Shown: positions 19,361-28,982 of the stretch, one piece after another
Layout: every line of letters starts with the position of its first letter
Numbering within the stretch: the stretch's first letter is position 1
Assembly (NCBI GenBank): GCA_011620605.1
Contig: WOYW01000002.1
Coordinates: 1 to 61,449, forward strand
Source: Bacteroidales bacterium
GTDB lineage: Bacteria > Bacteroidota > Bacteroidia > Bacteroidales > UBA932
Length of the DNA: 61,449 bases
Direction of reading: 5' to 3'
Notes under the pieces: model-generated
What the model was told of the DNA's origin: nothing
Databases searched by the model: none
What the model saw: the letters and a program-made list of their open reading frames with translations, nothing else
Translations under genes and position numbers: made by a program

Positions 19361-20241
19361 TACAGATTCCTGACTTTTTCCGCTACCTGTTCCATAAGCC
19401 AGTAGGGAGTGGAAGTGGCACCGCAAATTCCTACTGTATCTCCGGGTTTGAACCATCCCGGATCGATATCTCCCGGGTTCTCTATGGAATAACTGCGGGG
19501 GTTGGCCTCTTTACATGTCCGGAAAAGAACTTTCCCGTTGGAACTCTCTCTGCCTGCCACAAAAAGTATCAGGGATTTTCCTGTGGCAAAACGTGTGAGC
19601 GCTTCCTGCCTGCCGTCAACCTGGGCACATATGGTGTTGAAGATTTTCAAAGATCCCGGATCAATTCCTCTTTCCTCCATCAAATGGCGTAATTTTTCCG
19701 CCGTCTTTTTATATTCTCCCGGATTTTTTGTGGTTTGTGAAAACAGGGAAACGGAACCGCCTGAAAAACGAATCTGATCAATATCTTTCAGATTTTCAAT
19801 CACTATGGCATCCCCGGAAACCTGTCCAAGCAATCCCACCACCTCTGCATGTCCCTTTTTTCCAAATATCAGGATCTGTCCCCCAAGGGGTTTGATCCTG
19901 TCGTATTCTTTAAGTATCTTTTTCTGCAGTTGCAATACTACGGGGCAGGTACATTCCAGCAGGGATATTTTGTTGGAAAGGGCCATGGAATAGGTATGAG
20001 GGGGTTCTCCGTGGGCCCTGATCAATACGGTCGAACCCTCCGGGAGGCGGCTCATATCATCCCGGCTTATTACTCGTAATCCTTTGGTTTCCAGGCGATG
20101 TAATTCTTTGTTGTTATGCACGATCGCGCCCAGAGAATAAACAGTTTTCTTTTCATCAAGGGCTTCTTCGGCACATTTTATAGCGCGGATCACTCCGGAA
20201 CAAAAACCTGATTGTTTGTCTATTTCAACCTGATATCCCAT
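19360..20241 (-). CDS. ispH: 4-hydroxy-3-methylbut-2-enyl diphosphate reductase
   Basis: The last enzyme of the MEP isoprenoid pathway, a [4Fe-4S] reductase making IPP and DMAPP. The 293-residue protein keeps the three cluster cysteines: C14 in SGFCSGV, C99 in ECTCPVV and C205 in NTICAQVDGRQ. It also has the catalytic region RAHGEPPHTYS with the HGxP-type loop and GATSTPYWLMEQV near the C-terminus. It overlaps cmk by 22 bases upstream and priA-like by one base downstream. The cmk-ispH linkage recalls ispH fused or adjacent to rpsA/cmk in other bacteria. Confidence 0.95.
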   Translation of the reverse strand: MGYQVEIDKQSGFCSGVIRAIKCAEEALDEKKTVYSLGAIVHNNKELHRLETKGLRVISRDDMSRLPEGSTVLIRAHGEPPHTYSMALSNKISLLECTCPVVLQLQKKILKEYDRIKPLGGQILIFGKKGHAEVVGLLGQVSGDAIVIENLKDIDQIRFSGGSVSLFSQTTKNPGEYKKTAEKLRHLMEERGIDPGSLKIFNTICAQVDGRQEALTRFATGKSLILFVAGRESSNGKVLFRTCKEANPRSYSIENPGDIDPGWFKPGDTVGICGATSTPYWLMEQVAEKVRNL

Positions 20242-20921
20242 TTTTCCTCCATAATCTTTTTAAACCAGTCCAGTTGTTCTTCCACCGTCATGTTGCCGTT
20301 GTCCAGTAGCAAGGCATCCGGGGCTTTAACAAGAGGATGAGTCTCCCGGTGGGAGTCTGTGAAATCCCGCTGACGCACATTGGCAAGCACTTCTTCGAAG
20401 GTGGCATCCATTCCTTTTGATTGCAGTTCCCGGAGCCTGCGTTCGGCCCGGATCTCTGCCTGTGCGGTCATGAAGATCTTTAACTCGGCCTGTGGAAAAA
20501 CAGCCGTCCCGATATCCCTGCCGTCCATGACTATTCCTTTTTTCTTTCCCCATTCTCTAAGCTGCATGTCCACAAAATCCCTGACAAGCGGAATTTCAGA
20601 AACGGGACTCACGTAACGGGACACTTCCATACTGCGGATAAGTTCTTCCACATCTTTCCCATTCATAAAAGTCCGGTTAAGACCTGTTGCCGGATCTTTT
20701 CCAAAGGAAAGCCTGATATCTTTCAAATGATCAATTATGGCCGGTGCGTTTGGTCTTCCTTCGGGATCTGTCCATCCGTGGTCCAGGGCATATAATGTTA
20801 CAGCCCTGTATAACGCACCCGAGTCCAGGTACGTATAACCCAGGGCGGCCGCAATGGCTTTTGCGAAAGTACTTTTTCCTGTAGAAGAATGGCCGTCTAT
20901 TGCAATGATGATCTTCTTCAT
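20220..20921 (-). CDS. cmk: cytidylate kinase
   Basis: CMP/dCMP kinase, 233 residues from MKKIIIAIDGHSSTGKSTFA. An in-frame extension of 16 codons upstream is rejected because it precedes the conserved first strand and crosses the predicted promoter. The P-loop is DGHSSTGKST, the CMP-binding segment YLDSGALYRAVTLYAL, and the later motif VMDGRDIGTAVFPQAELKIF is diagnostic for Cmk. It heads the cmk-ispH-priA operon and is divergent from the response-regulator gene. Confidence 0.95.
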   Translation of the reverse strand: MKKIIIAIDGHSSTGKSTFAKAIAAALGYTYLDSGALYRAVTLYALDHGWTDPEGRPNAPAIIDHLKDIRLSFGKDPATGLNRTFMNGKDVEELIRSMEVSRYVSPVSEIPLVRDFVDMQLREWGKKKGIVMDGRDIGTAVFPQAELKIFMTAQAEIRAERRLRELQSKGMDATFEEVLANVRQRDFTDSHRETHPLVKAPDALLLDNGNMTVEEQLDWFKKIMEEKWDIRLK

Positions 20922-20930
20922 AATATGATT

Positions 20931-20938
20931 CAAATATA
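20931..20938 (-). promoter_or_regulatory. -7 box of the cmk operon
   Basis: Minus-strand TATATTTG lies nine bases before the cmk ATG, so the predicted 5' leader is only about five bases. Confidence 0.5.
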
Positions 20939-20969
20939 AATGAAAATCTCCTATTTGTGAAATTCCCAC

Positions 20970-20977
20970 TATCTTTG
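20970..20977 (+). promoter_or_regulatory. -7 box of the response-regulator gene
   Basis: TATCTTTG lies 20 bases before the ATG. The leader contains AAAAGGGGG, a plausible ribosome-binding sequence. Confidence 0.5.
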
Positions 20978-20997
20978 TATCCGTAAAAGGGGGATGT

Positions 20998-22167
20998 ATG
21001 AGAATCTTGATCGTTGATGATGAGAAAAGTATCAGGAATACACTAAAAGAGATTCTGGAATATGAAGATTACCAGGTAGTGCTTGCCGAAAACGGAGAAC
21101 AGGCATTAGCTGTGCTGGAGCAGGGAAAAGTTCAGATAGACACGGTTTTTTGTGATATAAAGATGCCCGGAATTGACGGCATCGAAGTGCTGGAAAAAAT
21201 TCAGGAAATGAGACTGGATGCTCCTGTGATCATGATCTCCGGTCACGGAAATATTGACACAGCCGTGGAGTGCATTAAGAAAGGCGCATACGACTTTATT
21301 GAAAAACCCCTGGATCTGAACCGCATCCTGATCACCCTGCGTAATGCCAACGACAAAACCTCATTGGTTCAGGAAAATAAAAAGCTTAAAAAAAGAGATT
21401 CCAAAGTACCTCCCCTCATTGGTCAGTCTCCTCCCATCCGTCGTATATGGGACATAATTGACAAGGTGGCAGCTACCGACGCCCGTGTGCTTATTACAGG
21501 TGCCAACGGAACGGGAAAGGAACTGGTGGCACGCTGGATCCATGAAAAAAGTACACGTTCCCCAATGCCATTCATAGAAGTCAATTGTGCTGCCATTCCC
21601 GGAGAACTCATTGAGAGTGAACTATTCGGACACGAAAAAGGTTCATTCACCTCTGCCATAAGGCAACACAAAGGTAAATTTGAGCAGGCAGACGGAGGCA
21701 CACTGTTCCTGGATGAAATTGGGGACATGTCTTTGGCCGCACAAGCAAAAGTGTTGCGGGTTTTACAGGAAAACAAGATAACCAGGGTTGGTTCGGACAA
21801 GGACATAAATGTAAGTGTGCGTGTGATCGCTGCCACCAACAAGGATCTGGTAGAAGAGATCAATAGAGGTACTTTCCGTGAAGACCTGTATCACCGGTTG
21901 AGTGTGATTATTATTCATGTTCCTCCTCTGGCGGAACGAAAAGAAGACATACCCCTATTGTCTGAGTATTTTTTGGAACAGATATGTTCCGAGTACGGTA
22001 TGTCAAAGAGAACGATCTCTCCCCGTGCCGTTGAAGAACTTCAGAAGCTGGCCTGGACCGGGAATGTCCGTGAATTAAGAAACGTCATTGAACGTCTGCT
22101 CATCCTTTCAGCTGAAAGAATAGAAGAAGAAGACGTGAAGGCATATGCAGATCCCTTATTTAAATAA
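20998..22167 (+). CDS. NtrC-family response regulator lacking a C-terminal HTH
   Basis: A 389-residue two-component regulator. The receiver domain occupies residues 1-120, with phosphoacceptor D53 in FCDIKMPGIDG and K103 in IEKPL. The AAA+ sigma-54 activator domain occupies about 140-375: Walker A GANGTGKE at 168-175, LFGHEKGSFTSA, Walker B GGTLFLDEIGD and VRVIAATNKDL. The sigma-54-contacting loop GAFTGA reads GSFTSA at 215-220. The protein ends at the AAA+ C-subdomain (WTGNVRELRNVIERLLIL) with no Fis-type DNA-binding domain, so it may act without a specific enhancer site or through another partner. It converges on the large histidine kinase gene with an 8-base overlap; the two are the likely pair. 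Confidence 0.9.
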   Translation: MRILIVDDEKSIRNTLKEILEYEDYQVVLAENGEQALAVLEQGKVQIDTVFCDIKMPGIDGIEVLEKIQEMRLDAPVIMISGHGNIDTAVECIKKGAYDFIEKPLDLNRILITLRNANDKTSLVQENKKLKKRDSKVPPLIGQSPPIRRIWDIIDKVAATDARVLITGANGTGKELVARWIHEKSTRSPMPFIEVNCAAIPGELIESELFGHEKGSFTSAIRQHKGKFEQADGGTLFLDEIGDMSLAAQAKVLRVLQENKITRVGSDKDINVSVRVIAATNKDLVEEINRGTFREDLYHRLSVIIIHVPPLAERKEDIPLLSEYFLEQICSEYGMSKRTISPRAVEELQKLAWTGNVRELRNVIERLLILSAERIEEEDVKAYADPLFK

Positions 22168-25100
22168 CAGGCTGTTTAGGGATCCTTACATTAAAACAGG
22201 CGCCTCCCCATTCGGAAGAAGTATAAAATATCTCACCCCTGTATTGTTCCACAATGCCTCGGCAGATGGCCAGACCCAGCCCGGTGCCCTTACTCTTGGT
22301 GGTGAAATTGGGCTTGAACAATTTGTGATAATTTTCGGGGGACACCCCGGATCCGTTATCGGCAACACTTGTCAGGAAAGTTTCTCCTTCGTCTTTTAGT
22401 TGAATGCTTATTACACCTATGGATTGTTCCTGTACCGACTGGACGGCATTGGACAATAAATTCACCATTACACTTACCCATTGAGAACGCCTTACTTTGA
22501 CCGGGGCTTTACGGACGTTCGATTCAAAATGGATACGAATATTCTCAAACGTCGAAAAAAGCACCATCTGTTCTCTTATCAATGCATTAAGATCCACTTC
22601 TACCGGTTCTTCCGTATTGAATCGTGAAAAATTGGAAAAATCGGAAGCCGCATTGGATAATATATCTATCTGTTCCAGCAGGGAAGCCACGATTTTATCA
22701 AAATGTTCCAGCCATTTTGGAGAACCTTCCTGTTTTAGCCGGATCAGGTGCTGAATACTCAAACGCATGGGAGTAAGCGGGTTTTTGATCTCATGCGCTA
22801 TCTGTCGTGCCATTTCCCTCCAGGCCTGTTCACGTTCCGATTGTGCCAATCGTTTGGTGCTTTCATTCAAATCTTCTGCCATCTTGTTGTAGGCGTTGAC
22901 CAACACCCCCAATTCGTCGTCGGAATTGTAATGAATGTGTTCAGGTTGCCGGGTTACATCCAGGCGGCTTATTTTTTCTTCCAGTTCCGCAAGCGGCCTG
23001 GTGATCTGGTTGGAAAACGTAAAACTGACAAAGACTGCACCCAGCAGTAAAAGCAGGTAAAGGTTAACAACGGCTGCCACAATGGAAGAAGTGTCCTTGG
23101 TAACGTCTGTCTGTCCCGAAATGTAAGGGATATTGATATATGCCACCAGGTCTCCGTGGGTATTGTACAACGGGGCATACATAGAAAAATAGGTCAGGGA
23201 ACCTATACGTTCCTTCTGGATAAACTGTGGTCTTTCTTTTAAGTGTAATTCCCTGAAAGCTTCTCCGTTCATTCTTACTCCAAGAAGATGGCGTTCAAAG
23301 ATCTCGGGCTGGGACGATCGCATAAGTCTTCCGTGAGGGTCGTACAGGTTTACATGGATCTGTATGTTGGAAGAAAGACGGTTTATGGTGTTCATCAGTT
23401 CCACCACATTTTCCATGGGATCGTTTGTCCTGTCTGCAAAACGAACATATTCTTCCAAAGATGCTTTGGCCGCATCCATCTGATCCTGCATTTGCCGGTT
23501 GTTTGTTTCTTCATACAGTTTCAGGCCGAATCCTATGCTTCCGACGGCCATAAGTACGAGAGCCACTACGAGAAGTCCTACCAGCAAAAATGTGATCTTG
23601 CGTCGGAATGAATTCCGGGGCAGGTTGATCTTCAAATCATTTTCTTTCAACAAACCCAGTGCCAGGGCAAAGATCAGTCCGTAGAAAAGGAACAGGTAAG
23701 ACAGGGATACCAGGTAAGGAACGGGAGTCCTTACCGGGCGGGAGATGGTCAGCACCTTATTTCCCGTTCTGTACATAAAATGAAAACTCCTGCCTTCCTT
23801 ACGTGAGCTGAACCCTTCCCGTGGCGGTTCTGACAGTTTGCTGGCATATACGTATTTACCGCTGTTTGAAACCAGTTTCCCATCAATGTATTTGGCATAG
23901 GAATGGTCGTAGGGCAATTTGAAACGGTCCAGCTGTGAGCGGTCAGACAACAGTGCGGGGTATCCCAGGGCATCTTTTATATAGCGTGAATCCAGTTCAA
24001 TATAGAGATCCTGGGATCCGCTGTAGCTATAATAGGTAAAAACGCCTATATAGCTGATATTGCCCAGTTTATTGTCTATGTTGTAAAACCTGGAATTTTC
24101 TGCAAGGGGTGTTCCGTTGCGCAGCAGTTCGCTGTGAAAAAACTGGTAACATGAAACGGGCCGGGGTAGACCTGCCACAATGAGTACATCCCCGGGTTCA
24201 CAAATGGTGATCTGTATCTGGTACTTTTGAAGGAAATTCTGGAAATAAGTCTCCCGTATCCGGGACAAGATCAGATCGTGATCCTGCTCCATCTGTATCA
24301 TAACGGATAGAATGGGATCTATAGCAATGCGTTCTTCCACCCGCCTCAGTTGCATCTCCAGTTCCAGATCCCTTTCAATGGACATTTTCTGAGTCCATAC
24401 TTTGTAGAGATTCAGCTCTTTTTCCTTTCCATAAAGGCTGACCGTCAAAAGGCTGTACAAAGCCGCCGTAAATACGAACAGGTAAGTGAAACGGTTTCCG
24501 GAAAGAAAAGATGCTTTGGAGATCTTGTTGACGGACAATAAAGTACGGACCAGCAGGAAAAACGAAAGAAAGAGCAACGCCACGATAACATAGGCCACCA
24601 TGGTGTACCCGGAGATTTCATCCAGTTTGAAGAGTTCCAGAACTATATTGGAATCCATGGTAATGGCCTTCAGTGTATGGTGTATGAGCATTACAACACC
24701 GGATGCATACAACACTATCAGGCCGTCTGTCAGAAACCGGAACGGCTTTTTCAAATGATCTCTTATCGTATCCAAGTCCGAACGGGCCAGATAAACGGCC
24801 AAAGCACCTATAAATACACATATGGTGTTCAGTATCATGGCTGCCAGTGAATTTTCCATAGGACCGCCGGCAAAAAGCAGGGGCGAAAAGAAAAAAATAT
24901 CTAGTTGCAGGTAAGACGAATACACATAGGTAAGAAAACGCAGCAAACAAAGTCCAGCTATGAGGGCCATGGCAAAAACGATCTGCCTGTTCCGGAAATA
25001 GAACATGAGCATGGCCAGCAAAGCCAGAGCGATGGCAAGCCACCGGAGGATGACCCCTTCCGAATAGGTTTGCATGGAGGTGTCGCTCAGAATGGTAAAG

Positions 25101-25726
25101 AGGACTCCGTCATCCTTCCCGAAAACTATGAAACCTTCGTCCAGATTTAACGGAACTATGGAACAATGGGCGGGCAATCCAAGCGACCGGTTAACCCTGG
25201 ATTCCACAAAATTGTTACTGAAAGGGAAATCGGTCCTTATAAGGATCCCGGTTATTATGGTGACATCTTCTCGGGTATATGCCCTTACCACGTACCACGC
25301 ACTTCCCAGGTTCAGATACTGTTCAGTCTGATCCACTCCTGATAGCGGCTGGTGCATACTGGTGTTCCTGGAAAAGAAGGAGAAATCGGGAAACATGGCC
25401 CCGGGACTGTAACTGTCGTTGATTATGGGAAAAGTATTGATCCATGAAATAAGGCTGTCCCGGTAATACTTGTAAACTACCATATCCTGATCCACATCTT
25501 TAACGGACAGCTCCGCAACAGCATCTTTTTCCAGTTCCCTCAATGCAATTTCTTCAATAGCGTTTTGTTTGCGGTGGATTACTTTTTCCACGTTCACAAG
25601 TCGCATCATGCGACGGTTGTGTGAGGTCAGTTCAAAAAACGACAAAACCAGGCATATCACTGAAATGATCAGAGGTATAAGGAATTTTTTATTCCAGAGC
25701 TTACGCAGAATTGCCGGTGTTCTCAT
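22160..25726 (-). CDS. large polytopic sensor histidine kinase (NtrY-like)
   Basis: A 1188-residue membrane kinase. A first TM helix at about residues 13-33 precedes an extracytoplasmic region to about 230. A cluster of six or so TM helices spans about 228-445, then comes a second extracytoplasmic region to about 685. Further TM helices sit near 690-710 and 725-755, a third extracytoplasmic domain runs to about 885, and a last TM leads into HAMP (QITRPLAELEEKISRLD). The HisKA phosphoacceptor is in ARQIAHEIKNPLTPMRLSIQ (about residue 978). The ATPase domain has VNLLSNAVQS (N box), DNGSGVSP and TKSKGTGLGLAIC. HEIKNPLTP with a polytopic N-terminus is NtrY-like. It overlaps rlmH by 4 bases upstream. 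Confidence 0.9.
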   Translation of the reverse strand: MRTPAILRKLWNKKFLIPLIISVICLVLSFFELTSHNRRMMRLVNVEKVIHRKQNAIEEIALRELEKDAVAELSVKDVDQDMVVYKYYRDSLISWINTFPIINDSYSPGAMFPDFSFFSRNTSMHQPLSGVDQTEQYLNLGSAWYVVRAYTREDVTIITGILIRTDFPFSNNFVESRVNRSLGLPAHCSIVPLNLDEGFIVFGKDDGVLFTILSDTSMQTYSEGVILRWLAIALALLAMLMFYFRNRQIVFAMALIAGLCLLRFLTYVYSSYLQLDIFFFSPLLFAGGPMENSLAAMILNTICVFIGALAVYLARSDLDTIRDHLKKPFRFLTDGLIVLYASGVVMLIHHTLKAITMDSNIVLELFKLDEISGYTMVAYVIVALLFLSFFLLVRTLLSVNKISKASFLSGNRFTYLFVFTAALYSLLTVSLYGKEKELNLYKVWTQKMSIERDLELEMQLRRVEERIAIDPILSVMIQMEQDHDLILSRIRETYFQNFLQKYQIQITICEPGDVLIVAGLPRPVSCYQFFHSELLRNGTPLAENSRFYNIDNKLGNISYIGVFTYYSYSGSQDLYIELDSRYIKDALGYPALLSDRSQLDRFKLPYDHSYAKYIDGKLVSNSGKYVYASKLSEPPREGFSSRKEGRSFHFMYRTGNKVLTISRPVRTPVPYLVSLSYLFLFYGLIFALALGLLKENDLKINLPRNSFRRKITFLLVGLLVVALVLMAVGSIGFGLKLYEETNNRQMQDQMDAAKASLEEYVRFADRTNDPMENVVELMNTINRLSSNIQIHVNLYDPHGRLMRSSQPEIFERHLLGVRMNGEAFRELHLKERPQFIQKERIGSLTYFSMYAPLYNTHGDLVAYINIPYISGQTDVTKDTSSIVAAVVNLYLLLLLGAVFVSFTFSNQITRPLAELEEKISRLDVTRQPEHIHYNSDDELGVLVNAYNKMAEDLNESTKRLAQSEREQAWREMARQIAHEIKNPLTPMRLSIQHLIRLKQEGSPKWLEHFDKIVASLLEQIDILSNAASDFSNFSRFNTEEPVEVDLNALIREQMVLFSTFENIRIHFESNVRKAPVKVRRSQWVSVMVNLLSNAVQSVQEQSIGVISIQLKDEGETFLTSVADNGSGVSPENYHKLFKPNFTTKSKGTGLGLAICRGIVEQYRGEIFYTSSEWGGACFNVRIPKQPVI

Positions 25727-26196
25727 TCGTGGTGGTAGGCTTCTCCCTTAATGATGGTAAAACATCTGTAAAATTGTTCCATGCACAATAAACGTACCAG
25801 TTGGTGAGGAAAAGTCAAAGAGGATAAAGACCATGTTTCCTGTGCCCTTTCCCTGACCTGGTCAGAAAAACCATAAGCCCCTCCCAGGGCGAAAACAAGG
25901 GTACGCGTCCCTTTTTGCATGTGTTGTTCAATTTGGAACGACATTTGCTTGGATGTATAGGTGCTGCCCTTCTCATCAAAAAGGACAAGATGGTCTCCCG
26001 GTTTGATGTTTTTCAACAGCAAACGGCATTCTTTCTCTTTGATCTGATGGCAGGACAATGAAGAAGTGTTCTTTACATCGGGCAATTCCAGACGCGTAAA
26101 ACGAACGTAGTGAACCAATCGTTTTTCATAATCCCGAATGCCTTCAAGCAGGTACTTTTCCTGCGTTTTGCCTATGCAAAGCAACACCATATTCAT
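25723..26196 (-). CDS. rlmH: 23S rRNA pseudouridine-1915 N3-methyltransferase
   Basis: A 157-residue SPOUT-fold methyltransferase acting on assembled 70S ribosomes. It has the central LVLFDEKGSTYTSKQMS, then FALGGAYGFSDQVRERA (SAM-binding knot) and the C-terminal TFPHQLVRLLCMEQFYRCFTI with EAYHHE, all typical. The -7 box TACTTTTG ends four bases before the ATG, so a leaderless message is predicted. The stop overlaps the histidine kinase start region by 4 bases, giving an rlmH-kinase operon. Confidence 0.95.
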   Translation of the reverse strand: MNMVLLCIGKTQEKYLLEGIRDYEKRLVHYVRFTRLELPDVKNTSSLSCHQIKEKECRLLLKNIKPGDHLVLFDEKGSTYTSKQMSFQIEQHMQKGTRTLVFALGGAYGFSDQVRERAQETWSLSSLTFPHQLVRLLCMEQFYRCFTIIKGEAYHHE

Positions 26197-26200
26197 TGGA

Positions 26201-26208
26201 CAAAAGTA
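26201..26208 (-). promoter_or_regulatory. -7 box of rlmH
   Basis: Minus-strand TACTTTTG, then TCCA, then the rlmH ATG. Confidence 0.5.
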
Positions 26209-26248
26209 AGAAATTATGTGTAATTTGCCGTTGATTTAAGTTATTGTT

Positions 26249-26659
26249 ATGATAAGGAAGACTATCTTATCCTTGTTGCTGGTATGCTTTTACGCGATCA
26301 TTCCCTCTACTGCGTATTCCCAGGATGATGAGTCAAAAATCCTGTTCACTTCCATAGGAGATGATCTCAAAAGTGGGGATGTAGCTACATTTGCCCGATG
26401 GTTTGCCGAAGACATGGAAGTGGATGTTCTGGGCAATGCGGGTGTATGCAGTCGCAGCCAGGCCAGGCAGTTAATGAAAAATTTCTACGAAAGGTATACA
26501 CCCAAATCCTTTTCCATCGTACACATGAGCGGTTCCCTCCCCATGCGTTATTGCATAGGCAATCTTATAGCCGGAGGAGAACGTTTCAGGGTAACTCTTT
26601 TTGTTAAATCCCAAAGAGAAACACACAAACTACAGCAAATTCGTATAGAAAAAGACTGA
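26249..26659 (+). CDS. DUF4783-type exported protein
   Basis: A 136-residue protein with a signal peptide (residues 1-24, ending TAYSQ). A compact NTF2/SnoaL-like domain follows (LFTSIGDDLKSGDVATFARW, RQLMKNFYERYTPKSFSIVH, LQQIRIEKD). This is the Bacteroidetes DUF4783 family, of unknown function, often found near nadE/nadC-type genes. It is divergent from rlmH and ends one base before the end of the convergent der. Confidence 0.75.
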   Translation: MIRKTILSLLLVCFYAIIPSTAYSQDDESKILFTSIGDDLKSGDVATFARWFAEDMEVDVLGNAGVCSRSQARQLMKNFYERYTPKSFSIVHMSGSLPMRYCIGNLIAGGERFRVTLFVKSQRETHKLQQIRIEKD

Positions 26660-26660
26660 T

Positions 26661-27965
26661 CTATTTCTGCCTCATAAAGATTTGAACGGGAGTACCGGAA
26701 AAATCGAAATGGGACCTGAGTTTGTTTTCCAGGAAACGCTTGTAGTTTTCACGTACGTATTGTGGCAAATTGCAGAAAAACGCAAACGAGGGGCAAACTG
26801 TGGGCAATTGGGTTATATATTTGATCTTGACAAATTTTCCTTTGTACGCAGGCGGCGGATAATTCTCAATCTCGGGCAGCATCACTTCATTGAGCCGCGA
26901 AGTGGGAATACGCCGGGATCTGTTTTCAAATATTTTTGCAGCAGCATCCAACACGTTCATGATCCGTTGTTTTTTTACCACAGAAGTAAAAATTACCGGA
27001 ACATCATTGAAGGGAGCCAAGCGTTCCCTGATCTTTTTCTCATATTGCTTCAAAGTATTGGTCTCTTTTTCAACCAGATCCCATTTGTTAACAACAATGA
27101 CACATCCTTTTTTGTTTTTGATGATGAGTTGAAAAATGTTCATATCCTGGGATTCCACACCCAGGTTGGCGTCCAGCATCAGGATGCATACGTCTGAATA
27201 CTCAATGGCTCTTACTGCCCTCATGGAAGAATAAAACTCCAGATCTTCCTTTGTCTTTGTTTTTTTCCTCAAACCAGCCGTATCTACCAGCATAAAATCA
27301 TGCCCGAATTTATTGTACCGGGTTGTTATAGCATCCCGGGTGGTCCCGGCCAGCGGTGTAACAATGTTTCTTTCTTCCCCCAGAAAGGCGTTGGTCAGGG
27401 ATGATTTTCCCACATTAGGCCTTCCAACGATGGCAATATGCGGTATTTCGTGTTCTTCCTCTGAGGATTGATCATGAGGGAGCATTTCCAGTACCTTGTC
27501 CAGGAGATCTCCCGTACCGCTTCCGCTCACAGCTGCAATTGAAACAGGATCTCCCAGTCCCAGGGCATGAAATTCAAAAGTGTCGTATATTTTTCCTCCG
27601 TTATCCACTTTGTTCACGGCTACGATTACCGGTTTGTCCGATTTCCTGAGTATCCTGGCAATTCTCTGGTCGTAATCGGTTATGCCTGTTTGAACATCCA
27701 CCACGAAAATCACGACATCAGATTCTTCTATAGCAAGCAGAACCTGTTTACGGATCTGTTCTTCAAAGATATCGTCTTTATTTTCCGTATAACCTCCTGT
27801 ATCAATAACAGAAAACTCCCTGCCGTTCCAGTCTGTTTTTCCGTAATGGCGGTCACGGGTTACGCCCGCAGTCTGATCTACGATCGCCTGGCGTTTTCCC
27901 ACCAGTCTGTTAAATAAGGTGGATTTTCCCACATTAGGCCTGCCTACAATCGCAACAATGCTCAT
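26661..27965 (-). CDS. der: ribosome-assembly GTPase Der (EngA)
   Basis: A double-GTPase of 434 residues needed for 50S maturation. The first G domain has [14 protein letters not shown] at about residues 7-20 and DTGGYTEN; the second has [14 protein letters not shown] at about 181-194 and DTAGLRKK. The KH-like C-terminal domain runs from about 350 ([20 protein letters not shown]). The ATG is embedded 32 bases inside the preceding small membrane-protein gene. Confidence 0.96.
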   Translation of the reverse strand: MSIVAIVGRPNVGKSTLFNRLVGKRQAIVDQTAGVTRDRHYGKTDWNGREFSVIDTGGYTENKDDIFEEQIRKQVLLAIEESDVVIFVVDVQTGITDYDQRIARILRKSDKPVIVAVNKVDNGGKIYDTFEFHALGLGDPVSIAAVSGSGTGDLLDKVLEMLPHDQSSEEEHEIPHIAIVGRPNVGKSSLTNAFLGEERNIVTPLAGTTRDAITTRYNKFGHDFMLVDTAGLRKKTKTKEDLEFYSSMRAVRAIEYSDVCILMLDANLGVESQDMNIFQLIIKNKKGCVIVVNKWDLVEKETNTLKQYEKKIRERLAPFNDVPVIFTSVVKKQRIMNVLDAAAKIFENRSRRIPTSRLNEVMLPEIENYPPPAYKGKFVKIKYITQLPTVCPSFAFFCNLPQYVRENYKRFLENKLRSHFDFSGTPVQIFMRQK

Positions 27966-28149
27966 TTTTGTTTTTTTTCAAAAGGATTCGTTCTTCCTGG
28001 TTGGGACACATTATTCCTCGTTCTTTCATGTTTTGGTTCCTGCCTATGGAAGAATTCGGGAATTTTCTGTTTTTGCCAAGGATCAGGGTAATACTCATAC
28101 CTGTGATCCCAAGGGTCAACAAAATGAGGGTTAGCAGAAATACGGTCAT
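27934..28149 (-). CDS. small membrane-anchored protein
   Basis: A 71-residue protein with one N-terminal TM helix (residues 3-25). A short conserved-looking segment follows, [20 protein letters not shown], then GIMCPNQEE. Similar short proteins with an FPN-IG-N-RGI-C pattern occur in Bacteroidetes and are usually labelled membrane or secreted protein; their function is unknown. The gene overlaps nadE by 4 bases (ATGA) and der by 32 bases, so it is translated as part of the nadE-der operon. Its C-terminal cysteines (CCDC) are encoded in the overlap with der and may not be functional. Confidence 0.7.
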   Translation of the reverse strand: MTVFLLTLILLTLGITGMSITLILGKNRKFPNSSIGRNQNMKERGIMCPNQEERILLKKNKNEHCCDCRQA

Positions 28150-28982
28150 GAGTTATACCTTAAACACTTGTATTCCGGAAGTAACGGATGATTCGTGACG
28201 GCCAGGAGCGGAGGTAACTGGTGACCTTTGTAAGAGGTTTGTTTTATCTTTTGGGCAACCCACGCTGCTTTTTCTGTTCCTCCGCCACCCAGTGCGGCGT
28301 CATCGGCAGACCTGCCTTCTTCAATAAGTCCATAGAGAATGGGGTCCAATTCTTCATATTCGGGCAGGCTGTCGCTGTCTTTCTGGTCTATGTGTAACTC
28401 GGCAGACGGTTCTTTTTTTATGGTATGGGCCGGTATGCGTTCCCCGTTCCTGTTCAGGTATGCGGCCAGATCGTAGACATCCGTTTTGTATATATCACCA
28501 ATGACCATCAGGGCTCCAGCCAGATCTCCGTACAAGGTCCCGTAACCCATGGCCAGTTCGCTTTTATTGCTTGTATTGAGTACCAGATGATCCTTTTTAT
28601 TGGAATAGGCCATCAGGAGAACGGCACGGATACGTGCCTGAATATTTTCCTCTGTGACATCGTGCGGTGCATGTTCAAAGACCGATGCCAATTCCCGTTG
28701 AAATTTATGAAAAATGGGGTCAATAGGTATGATGTTATAAGCGATCTCGTTGAGAGTGCACAATTTCAACGCATCTGTAAGTGAGTGTACTGTAGAATAA
28801 GGTCCGGGCATCATCAGTCCGTGAACATTCTCTTTGCCCAGGGCATCCTGAGCCAAGCAGGCCACAACGGCAGAGTCAATGCCCCCGGATATGCCCACTA
28901 CGGCACGTTCTTTACCGGCTTCACTAAAAAATTGCCTGATGCCCTGGGTCAGGATCCTGTAGATTTCTTCTGACGTTTTCAT
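28146..28982 (-). CDS. nadE: ammonia-dependent NAD+ synthetase
   Basis: Adenylates nicotinate adenine dinucleotide and amidates it to NAD+. The 278-residue protein has the PP-loop VVGISGGIDSAVVACLAQDA near residue 25, NTSNKSELAMGYGTLYGD and ITYKEPSAEL-like IKKEPSAELHIDQKDSDSLP. There is no N-terminal nitrilase (glutaminase) domain, so ammonia or a separate glutaminase must supply nitrogen, unlike the long fused NadE of many Bacteroidetes. It is preceded by prs, whose product supplies PRPP to the same pathway. Confidence 0.93.
   Translation of the reverse strand: MKTSEEIYRILTQGIRQFFSEAGKERAVVGISGGIDSAVVACLAQDALGKENVHGLMMPGPYSTVHSLTDALKLCTLNEIAYNIIPIDPIFHKFQRELASVFEHAPHDVTEENIQARIRAVLLMAYSNKKDHLVLNTSNKSELAMGYGTLYGDLAGALMVIGDIYKTDVYDLAAYLNRNGERIPAHTIKKEPSAELHIDQKDSDSLPEYEELDPILYGLIEEGRSADDAALGGGGTEKAAWVAQKIKQTSYKGHQLPPLLAVTNHPLLPEYKCLRYNS

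Noticed and set aside
19361..19456. In-frame upstream extension of the priA-like gene containing GTGSGKS, which looks like a Walker A motif
   Set aside because: It lies inside the ispH coding region, precedes the conserved PriA N-terminus (PYADILFPL) and is in the wrong position for a helicase P-loop; the TAATG overlap gives the natural start.
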